39,535 nt of DNA from Gammaproteobacteria bacterium (GTDB taxonomy: Bacteria > Pseudomonadota > Gammaproteobacteria > Steroidobacterales > Steroidobacteraceae). How positions within the stretch are numbered: the first letter of the stretch is position 1; every line of letters begins with the position of its first letter. Location of the stretch: contig JANXZG010000142.1 in the NCBI GenBank assembly GCA_025355645.1, positions 1 through 39,535 on the forward strand, given 5' to 3'. Positions 33,893 to 39,535 of this stretch are shown here, piece by piece. The notes below the pieces were generated by a model, which saw nothing but the letters and a program-made list of their open reading frames with translations, ran no database searches and was not told the DNA's origin. Position numbers and translations under genes: made by a program.

Positions 33893-33923
33893 CTCCGTTC
33901 GCAACGCCGGCGCTGAAACGGAG
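33893..33923 (-). repeat. Leader hairpin upstream of the export operon
   Basis: Arms CTCCGTT (33893-33899) and AACGGAG (33917-33923) enclose a GC-rich loop with GCCGGC. It lies about 35-65 bp before ATG 33858, inside the likely 5' leader. A role in translation or RNA stability is inferred. Confidence 0.45.
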
Positions 33924-34457
33924 CGGCTTGTTTTTAATTTCAGTTTGATTCGGTCCAAAGCATCAGATTGCAGCAGAGTATACAGGGCAGATCCGCACGT
34001 CGAACGATGGAATGGCCCCCGAAGCGCGCCTTATAAGGATTAAGTGATATACCCCACTATTCCAAAACAATTATGTTTATGCACGTCCCGCCTGGAGGCT
34101 ATCCCCTACTGACCTTGCGGGACACGCTGTCAATGACTACGCCCCGCAAAGCGCCGGGGGTGGCAGCGCCCTAGCCGGCGGCAAATGGTACTGCGCCTAG
34201 GGTAACGGCAGGGCTTTCGCCATGGAGACCAGGTAGGACTGTCAGATTGGGGTTCGCACGGATTACCGCGGTGCCCAGCCCGCTGGAGGCCTTGCGCTTA
34301 GAGAAGTAAAGCATCCTGGCCGCCAAAAAAGTCCTCTACGCGCCGGAGGTGCTCTTAATCGGCCAGACAACTACCAGGATCCACGGAGCCCGGAAGACTT
34401 AGGCCCCTAGAATAATGCTGCCTGGTCGGGGAATTCCGCGAAATTGGGGCAAGTTTG

Positions 34458-34501
34458 GGCGCCCGGTCGGCGTACGAACCACAGCTGCCCGGCTGGGCGC
34501 C
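34458..34501. repeat. GC-rich inverted repeat in the eps intergenic region
   Basis: Arms GGCGCCC (34458-34464) and GGGCGCC (34495-34501) are perfect, and further GG/CC pairs form past a small bulge. There is no T-tract on either side, so it is not a typical terminator. Confidence 0.45.
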
Positions 34502-34670
34502 TCAGCGTGCATGAAAGCTAGCGCCGTCATTCATTTCTCAGCACCCTCACCTATGCCTGCACGGCCGCAGGTACGCTCGCATATATGAGCGGCGACCCCG
34601 GCCAGTTAGCTTCCGCAGTTGTAACTATGTGTCGATTTGGCTTTTATGATTCGGCGTCCAGAACCTGCGC

Positions 34671-34686
34671 CACGGCCTTGGCCGTG
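34671..34686. repeat. Palindrome CACGGCC-TT-GGCCGTG
   Basis: Perfect 7-bp arms with a 2-bp spacer, the size of a dimeric regulator's operator. On the minus strand the overlap with TGGCACG also resembles the -24 box of a sigma-54 promoter, but the -12 part (AGGC) is poor. Confidence 0.35.
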
Positions 34687-34876
34687 CCAATTATTCACCA
34701 CAACGAAATCGAGCTTAAACTCCGAAGCGTGCCGCGATGAACGACCGATTCATGACACGACGCTGCAGGTCTCGATGGTCGGTCCCGCCGGCATACGCAC
34801 GACGACTAAGGCGCGATCGTGGCCCGCATTCCGCAAGGACCAAAAGTTTCACACGCAAGGCGATCACTGATTTTTA

Positions 34877-34894
34877 TGTCAGAAGCGTCTGACA
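34877..34894. promoter_or_regulatory. Operator-like perfect inverted repeat TGTCAGA-N4-TCTGACA
   Basis: Two 7-bp arms, perfectly complementary, 4 bp apart, in the divergent eps region about 225 bp upstream of the priming transferase. A half-site-like GTGACAGA follows at about 34909-34916. Sites of the TGTC-Nx-GACA form are common for NtrC-type activators and other dimeric regulators. The regulator is not identified. Confidence 0.45.
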
Positions 34895-35044
34895 AATGAC
34901 CAAGCCGCGTGACAGATGCCCACATCAGCAGCTCCCAGCCTTCGCGTTCGCTCGTGAATTACAAGCTTTACCCTGGAGGGCATTCCAAAATTCAGAATGT
35001 GATGCCGCGACGATTTAGTCCGTTAACATAATGTCATTTGGCTG

Positions 35045-35071
35045 TTGTACTAAATCCTTTGCCCATATACT
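35045..35071 (+). promoter_or_regulatory. Candidate promoter of the priming glycosyltransferase
   Basis: TATACT (35066-35071) is a good -10 box; TTGTAC (35045-35050) is a fair -35, but the 15-bp spacer is short. It would start transcription about 40 bp before ATG 35119, in an AT-rich stretch unlike its surroundings. Confidence 0.3.
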
Positions 35072-35118
35072 TCTAACGCCAATTAAAAATGAGTCGGTAA
35101 CTCTTTAGAAATGTTGCG

Positions 35119-36630
35119 ATGGCCGAAATACCAGCAAGCACCGACAGCTCTCCTGTAAATCAATTACGGGTCCGCCGGACCGACAATCATCGCGCCGCGG
35201 CACCGATCTGCAATGGCTCGCCCGGCAATAAAGTGGTTCGCTTCGGTAGCCTTGAGCCCGCACAAGTGACGATATTGAAGCAATGCACGCTTCCGCTTGT
35301 TGCCGTAATGACACTCGCCATTTGCACATTGATCCGCAGTCATTCCTGGTCATTGGAGCTATCGGGACTGGGGCTCGTGACCTTCCTTATCTCCGCGCAG
35401 ATTTTCAGCCCGCTGGATCTGGGAAAACGCCCAGGCACAGAAAGCCCCTACAAACTCGTTTCGCGCATCCTGTTCGACTGGAGTTGCGTTGTCGCCGTAC
35501 TGGTTTTTCTCGCGGCTGCATTCAAGCTCACTCATGTGTTCCTGCGGGACGTCATCATGAGTTGGTTCATGGTAACGCCCGTGGCCTTGCTGCTTGTGGA
35601 TTCGCTGAAAACTCCGGTTGCGCAATGGCTGGCGTCGGACCGAGGAATGGTTCAACGTTATATCATCATCGGTGCCAACGACGTGGGCGCCGAGCTGGCG
35701 CGGCGTATCGAAAACAGCAATGCGTGCGAGAAATTTTTTGGCTTCCTCGATTTCCGAAGCGCCGAACGAGCAATTGAAGGCCTCGACAAACCAGTTGCTG
35801 CTAAATGTTCGGCGCGAGATTTTGCCGATTTCGTCCGAAACAACTCAATCGGCAGGGTTTATCTTGCGTTGCCCATATCGCGGGCACCGCGGATCGAAGA
35901 GCTGCTTAAAGAATTGCGCGATACGACTGCCTCGATTTATTTCGTACCAAATATATTTGCCTTCGATCTTGTCCAAGCACGATGCGTGCAGATCAACGGC
36001 ATGCCAGCGTTTTCGATTTGCGATTCGCCGTTACAGGGAATGAGTGGCCTTTGGAAGCGCGCGTTCGATGTCGCTCTCGCTTTGGTTGCGCTGATATTGA
36101 CGTGGCCGGTGCTGCTCGCAATTGCGCTGGCGATCAAGCAATCCTCGCCTGGACCCATCCTGTTCAAACAACGTCGCTATGGTCTGAACGGCGAGGAAAT
36201 ATTAATCTATAAATTTCGCAGCATGACGGTCTGCGAAGACGGCTCCGAAGTCGCTCAAGCAACTCAACGGGACTGTCGGGTCACGCCGCTCGGCGCATTT
36301 CTGCGGCGAACGTCATTGGATGAGGTGCCCCAAATATTCAATGTGCTAGAAGGTAAGATGAGCTTTGTCGGGCCCAGACCCCATGCGGTAGCCCACAACG
36401 AGGTCTACCGAAAATTGATCAACGGCTACATGATTCGTCACAAAGTGCGGCCCGGCATCACGGGCTGGGCGCAGGTCAACGGGTTGCGCGGCGAAACTTC
36501 GACGGTCGATAAAATGCGCTCGCGCGTGCACTACGACCTGGACTACCTCAAGAACTGGTCGTTGTGGCTGGATGTGAAAATCATTGCGAGAACCGCGTTG
36601 ATAGTCGTGAACGACCGAAATGCGTATTAG
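35119..36630 (+). CDS. Undecaprenyl-phosphate sugar phosphotransferase (WcaJ/EpsB-like)
   Basis: A 503-residue priming enzyme of the polyisoprenyl-phosphate hexose-1-phosphate transferase family. The N-terminal half has four membrane helices (about residues 55-160) and a Rossmann-like domain (YIIIGANDVGAELARRIE, about 177-194). The C-terminal sugar transferase domain (about 312-503) has KRAFDVALALVALILTWPVL (re-entrant helix), PGPILFKQRRYG, YKFRSMT, LRRTSLDEVPQ, VGPRPHA and RPGITGWAQVNGLRGET. It moves a sugar-1-phosphate, probably glucose or galactose, from UDP-sugar to undecaprenyl phosphate, starting the repeat unit. It is divergent from the export operon and convergent with the histidine kinase gene (204-bp gap with no clear terminator). 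ATG 35119 lacks a strong ribosome site. Confidence 0.93.
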   Translation: MAEIPASTDSSPVNQLRVRRTDNHRAAAPICNGSPGNKVVRFGSLEPAQVTILKQCTLPLVAVMTLAICTLIRSHSWSLELSGLGLVTFLISAQIFSPLDLGKRPGTESPYKLVSRILFDWSCVVAVLVFLAAAFKLTHVFLRDVIMSWFMVTPVALLLVDSLKTPVAQWLASDRGMVQRYIIIGANDVGAELARRIENSNACEKFFGFLDFRSAERAIEGLDKPVAAKCSARDFADFVRNNSIGRVYLALPISRAPRIEELLKELRDTTASIYFVPNIFAFDLVQARCVQINGMPAFSICDSPLQGMSGLWKRAFDVALALVALILTWPVLLAIALAIKQSSPGPILFKQRRYGLNGEEILIYKFRSMTVCEDGSEVAQATQRDCRVTPLGAFLRRTSLDEVPQIFNVLEGKMSFVGPRPHAVAHNEVYRKLINGYMIRHKVRPGITGWAQVNGLRGETSTVDKMRSRVHYDLDYLKNWSLWLDVKIIARTALIVVNDRNAY

Positions 36631-36834
36631 TGACGATCGGCCGCGGACTACTGTAATGGTCGAGATGGCGCATGCCTTGGCGCAAGCACTATGACGGTTC
36701 AGCAAGCCGGTGGGACGCGAAGCGCCACTCACTAATGCTGCATGCTCTCTTTATCGCCGCGATGGCCGGATTGTTTTAATTTTCCCTGCGCCGCTTCGAG
36801 CGTCTCGGCATAGGGCTTGCGTTATTGACGTCGT

Positions 36835-38211
36835 CTACGGGCCGAACCGCAAGGTCACCCGCAACCCGGGCCCGGCGTCATCGAGGATCAGCCGCGCTCC
36901 GTGCAACTTCGCGACCGCTGCGACCAAAGACAGCCCAAGACCAGAGCCGGGAAAATTGCGCGCCTCATCCAGGCGCACCCGCCGACCAAGCACGATCTCG
37001 CGCTTGTCGGCAGCAATCCCCGGACCGTTGTCGGCGACCATGAGTTCGACGATCCCGTTCGCGGTGTGCAGCACGACTTGGATACAGCCGCCCGCGGGCG
37101 TGAATTTCACGGCGTTGTCGAGCAGGTTCGCGAGTAGCTGGGCCAGCAGCTGGCGGCTTCCCTGGATCTGTGCGCCTGTCGCAACCGTGCTCTGCAATCG
37201 CAGGCCGCGTTCCTCGCTGACCGGTTCGTAAAGTTCGACCATACTCTCAACTAGTGCGGACAGGTCCACGCGTTCGCGCGCGACCGTGCCGGTCTCCGCT
37301 AGGGCGATTCGCAGGAGCGCATCGAGCGTGCTGCGCATCCGGTCAACCTCGGTGCTGACGCTCTCCACCACGCGCCGCTCCTGAGAACCCGCCGCGAGCT
37401 GGCTCATCGCCGCCTCGGCGGTCGCCTGCAGCCGGTTGAGCGGCGTGCGCAGATCATGCGCCGCGCTGTCAAGCACGGTGCGCATGCCGAGCGTAAGCTG
37501 CTCGATCTTCTCGAGCATGCGATTGATCTCTAACGCCAGCTTATTGATCTCATCCTCGGCGTCCCTTACCGGCAAACGTTGCGACAGATCACCTTGCATG
37601 ATTCGCGTGGCCACCGCAGAGATGGCGCCCGCCTGCGCAAGAATCCGCCGGCCGAGCCAGATACCCCCGCCAAGGCCGAGCAGCAATGTTGCCGCGACCG
37701 CTGCGATTAGGCCGCGCATCATGACGGTCTTCACATCCTGCCGCTCCTGCACGTCGTGGCCCACGAGCATCCGAAATCCGCCGGGCAACGGGAAGCGGCG
37801 CGCGCGCACTTCGTGCTCGCGCGTGGCATCGCCGTAGGGAACCGAGATCTTGAATTGCACCCACTTGCCCTGATCCTCAGCCGCCGTTGGCCACGCTGGC
37901 ACATTGCCTGCAACTGGCTTCAGCTGCGGATCGACCATCAGGTAGACCGCGCCGCGCACGTCCTGATCTTGGGAGCGCTGCTCGACCAGTTCGATGAAAT
38001 CGGCGCGCGACAGGACGAGCACCTGCTCGCGCAGCCCCTGCACCTCTGCCTCGATCAGGTTATCGGTGCTTCCGTCGATGACTCGCGACACGGCAAAATT
38101 GACCGCGCCAAGCAGGCCGACCGCGCCAATTGAGAAAAGGATTGAATAGACAATGGCGATCCGGAAGGGTGAGCTCGTCAGTACGCCCAGAAACCGCTTT
38201 TCCTGATCCAC
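36835..38211 (-). CDS. Sensor histidine kinase (HAMP, HisKA, HATPase_c)
   Basis: A 458-residue inner-membrane sensor. Helix one is at about 17-40, a periplasmic sensor region at 41-163, helix two at about 165-185, and HAMP at 186-238. The phosphoacceptor is His252 in DSAAHDLRTPLNR. The ATP-binding domain has NLLDNAVKFTP (N box), DNGPGI (G1) and GSGLGLSLV (G2). It phosphorylates the response regulator encoded just upstream. Its GTG start (38211) overlaps the regulator stop by one base (TAGTG), so translation is coupled. The signal is unknown. Nothing in the sequence links it directly to the polysaccharide genes apart from position. Confidence 0.93.
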   Translation of the reverse strand: MDQEKRFLGVLTSSPFRIAIVYSILFSIGAVGLLGAVNFAVSRVIDGSTDNLIEAEVQGLREQVLVLSRADFIELVEQRSQDQDVRGAVYLMVDPQLKPVAGNVPAWPTAAEDQGKWVQFKISVPYGDATREHEVRARRFPLPGGFRMLVGHDVQERQDVKTVMMRGLIAAVAATLLLGLGGGIWLGRRILAQAGAISAVATRIMQGDLSQRLPVRDAEDEINKLALEINRMLEKIEQLTLGMRTVLDSAAHDLRTPLNRLQATAEAAMSQLAAGSQERRVVESVSTEVDRMRSTLDALLRIALAETGTVARERVDLSALVESMVELYEPVSEERGLRLQSTVATGAQIQGSRQLLAQLLANLLDNAVKFTPAGGCIQVVLHTANGIVELMVADNGPGIAADKREIVLGRRVRLDEARNFPGSGLGLSLVAAVAKLHGARLILDDAGPGLRVTLRFGP

Positions 38212-38894
38212 TATTCGTCTTCGCGCAGACTGTAGCCGGCGCCACGCACCGTGTGCAGCAGCGGCTTTTCAAAATCCTTGTCGATGGCCTGCCGCAAACG
38301 GCTAATATGCACGTCGATGACGTTCGTCTGCGGGTCAAAATGATAGTCCCAGACGCCCTCGAGCAGCATCGTGCGGGTTACGACCTGTCCTGAGTGACGC
38401 ATCATGAATTCCAGCAGCTGGAACTCGCGCGCAGTCAGTTCAATCTTCTTGCCGCCGCGCGTAACCCGGCGCGTCATCCGATCAAGCTCGAGGTCCGCGA
38501 GCCGCAGCTTGGTGTTGGCCTCTGAGCCGCCACCGTCGCCGCGGCGCGCCAGTGCCTCGACACGCGCCAGCAACTCGGCAAGATGATAGGGTTTGGTCAG
38601 GTAATCATCGCCGCCCGCCCGCAGACCCGTGATCCGGTCGTCAACTTCCCCCAGTGCACTCAGGATCAAGACCGGCATCTTACGCCCGGTCGCGCGCAGC
38701 GATTGGACTAGCGCCAGGCCATCAAGCTTCGGCAGCATGCGATCCACGATGGCAAGTTCAAACGGCAGCGAAGAGGCCATTTGCAGCCCTTCCAGGCCAT
38801 TGGCGGCCACATCGACGGTATGGCCAACTTCGCGCAGGCCCTTGGCGAGATAATCCCGTGCGACCTGATCATCTTCAACGATGAGAATATGCAT
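38211..38894 (-). CDS. OmpR/PhoB-family response regulator
   Basis: A 227-residue DNA-binding regulator. The receiver domain has the acidic pair EDD (residues 7-9), the phosphorylation site Asp51 in AIVDRMLP, Ser79 and Lys101 in YLTKPYH. The C-terminal winged helix reads ELTAREFQLLEFMMRHSG, then TRTMLLEGVWDY and VIDVHISRLRQAIDKDF, as in QseB/PmrA/CopR-type regulators. It is transcribed before its kinase partner. The start is ATG 38894, 68 bp from the divergent rimO. Confidence 0.94.
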   Translation of the reverse strand: MHILIVEDDQVARDYLAKGLREVGHTVDVAANGLEGLQMASSLPFELAIVDRMLPKLDGLALVQSLRATGRKMPVLILSALGEVDDRITGLRAGGDDYLTKPYHLAELLARVEALARRGDGGGSEANTKLRLADLELDRMTRRVTRGGKKIELTAREFQLLEFMMRHSGQVVTRTMLLEGVWDYHFDPQTNVIDVHISRLRQAIDKDFEKPLLHTVRGAGYSLREDE

Positions 38895-38945
38895 GTAGAC
38901 CTATTGTCCGCAGATTCGGCCGTCCGGTCTAGCAGGGTTTTGGGT

Positions 38946-38951
38946 TAGAAT
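38946..38951 (+). promoter_or_regulatory. rimO: Candidate -10 box of rimO
   Basis: TAGAAT stands 12 bp before ATG 38963, and no Shine-Dalgarno sequence lies between them, so the transcript may have a very short leader or none. No good -35 is seen at the expected distance, so the call is weak. Confidence 0.3.
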
Positions 38952-38962
38952 CCCGCCCCCTT

Positions 38963-39535
38963 ATGCAGGCCGTGATTCGTAAAATCCCCAAGGTCGGTTT
39001 CGTCAGCCTGGGCTGCCCCAAGGCCCTGGTCGATTCGGAGCGCATCCTGACTCGCCTGCGCGCCGAAGGCTACGAGGTGGCCAAAACCTATAAGGCCGCG
39101 GATCTCGTCGTCGTCAACACCTGCGGCTTCATCGACTCGGCTGTTGACGAATCCCTCGATGCGATCGGCGAGGCATTGGCGGAAAACGGCAAGGTGATCG
39201 TCACCGGTTGCCTGGGCGCCCAACCGCAGAGAATTCTCGACCGACATCCGCAGGTGCTGAAGATCACCGGGCCGCAGCGCTACGAAGAGACCATGCAGGC
39301 GGTGCATGAGCATCTGCCGCCGCTGCATGAGCCGTATCTCGATCTTATTCCGGCGCAGGGCATCAAGCTGACGCCGCGCCATTATGCCTACCTGAAAATC
39401 GCCGAAGGCTGCAATCACCGCTGCACCTTCTGCATCATCCCCTCGATGCGCGGCGACCTGGTCAGCCGGCCGATAGGCGAAGTTCTCACCGAGGCCGAGC
39501 AGCTGGCGCGCGCCGGGGTCAAGGAAATTCTGGTG
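38963..39535 (+). CDS. rimO: Ribosomal protein S12 methylthiotransferase RimO (partial)
   Basis: The first 191 codons of rimO; the gene runs off the right edge. RimO is a radical-SAM enzyme that adds a methylthio group to an Asp of ribosomal protein S12. The N-terminal UPF0004 domain binds the auxiliary iron-sulfur cluster through Cys18 ([16 protein letters not shown]), Cys54 ([11 protein letters not shown]) and Cys83 (VTGCLGA). The radical-SAM triad is Cys150, Cys154 and Cys157 in [17 protein letters not shown]. The sequence is of the proteobacterial type. It is a housekeeping gene and marks the likely border of the polysaccharide locus. The C-terminal part of the radical-SAM domain and the TRAM domain are outside the window. 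Confidence 0.97.
   Translation, partial: MQAVIRKIPKVGFVSLGCPKALVDSERILTRLRAEGYEVAKTYKAADLVVVNTCGFIDSAVDESLDAIGEALAENGKVIVTGCLGAQPQRILDRHPQVLKITGPQRYEETMQAVHEHLPPLHEPYLDLIPAQGIKLTPRHYAYLKIAEGCNHRCTFCIIPSMRGDLVSRPIGEVLTEAEQLARAGVKEILV

Larger units (their letters stand above)
33859..35118. other. Large structured non-coding region between divergent eps units
   Basis: A 1,260-bp region with no convincing gene. Short open frames (for example 34637-34870 plus) show no recognisable similarity. It carries several inverted repeats: 33893-33923 in the leader of the export operon, 34458-34501, 34671-34686, and the perfect TGTCAGA-N4-TCTGACA at 34877-34894. Promoters for both divergent units are expected here. 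The length suggests long leaders, a multi-site control region, an sRNA, or a decayed gene. Stretches such as 34300-34400 have partly open frames but frequent stops. Confidence 0.6.

Noticed and set aside
34141..34220. CGCAAAGCGCC followed by AGGGTAACGG, resembling pieces of a second GEMM riboswitch
   Set aside because: The upstream GGCAAACC block and the GNRA-capped stem are missing and spacing is wrong, so the similarity is taken as chance.
34207..34326. GG-N10-GC sigma-54-like sequences on the minus strand (34207-34225 and 34308-34325)
   Set aside because: The bare pattern is frequent in GC-rich DNA, the -12 TTGC is imperfect in each case, and the sites are 350-450 bp from the export gene.
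34637..34870. 77-codon open frame in the large eps intergenic region
   Set aside because: No recognisable domain, no ribosome site, and it covers a palindrome; not supported as a gene.
36631..36834. Possible bidirectional terminator between the priming transferase and the kinase gene
   Set aside because: Only short imperfect repeats (GTGG and CCAC arms near 36710) without adjoining T-tracts were seen.

Overview
The window is a dense bacterial chromosomal segment devoted almost entirely to making, modifying and exporting a cell-surface polysaccharide. The gene families point to a Gram-negative proteobacterium: an outer-membrane polysaccharide export protein, a secreted outer-membrane beta-barrel candidate, a cytochrome-linked periplasmic dehydrogenase, and a RimO of the proteobacterial kind. 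A gammaproteobacterium is my best guess, but nothing here fixes the genus. No tRNA, rRNA, CRISPR array, transposase or integrase was seen.

Left edge (1-2000). A truncated lipoprotein gene with Ig/fibronectin-type domains reads leftward from a leader that contains a clear cyclic di-GMP class I (GEMM) riboswitch. Just upstream lies a frameshifted remnant of the 3' end of a gene whose intact relative is at 25793-27058. A methyltransferase and a GT-C membrane glycosyltransferase follow on the minus strand.

3787-16245. A translationally coupled plus-strand trio encodes a GT4 glycosyltransferase, a PIG-L deacetylase and a flippase. It is followed by a FemAB/CelD-like acyltransferase (minus), a UbiA-type polyprenyl-phosphate phosphoribosyltransferase-like enzyme with a GtrA partner (plus), a second flippase (minus), an AsnB-type amidotransferase (plus), and an unusual membrane-anchored sugar dehydrogenase fused to cytochrome c (minus).

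14239-23031. Seven minus-strand genes lie close together: hexapeptide acetyltransferase, GT-C, GtrA, GtrB-like GT2, GT-C, GT4 and the dehydrogenase. GtrA plus GtrB plus a GT-C enzyme is the layout of a three-component system that decorates a polysaccharide on the periplasmic side. A plus-strand acyltransferase-3 gene, a decayed second acyltransferase and a Wzy/ligase-like polymerase face them.

25793-36630. A compact minus-strand operon runs from 33858: export protein (EpsE/Wza-like), outer-membrane protein (EpsL-like), chain-length protein (EpsF/GumC-like), tyrosine autokinase (EpsG/CpsD-like), two GT4 enzymes and a secreted glycosidase-like protein. A structured 1.26 kb non-coding region separates it from the divergent priming glycosyltransferase (35119-36630). 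Together with the polymerase and flippases these form a complete Wzx/Wzy-type pathway: priming on undecaprenyl phosphate, chain assembly, flipping, polymerisation, length control and export. The order resembles the methanolan-type eps cluster, but no exosortase gene or PEP-CTERM tail lies inside the window.

36835-39535. A histidine kinase/response regulator pair (minus) and the start of rimO (plus) close the window.
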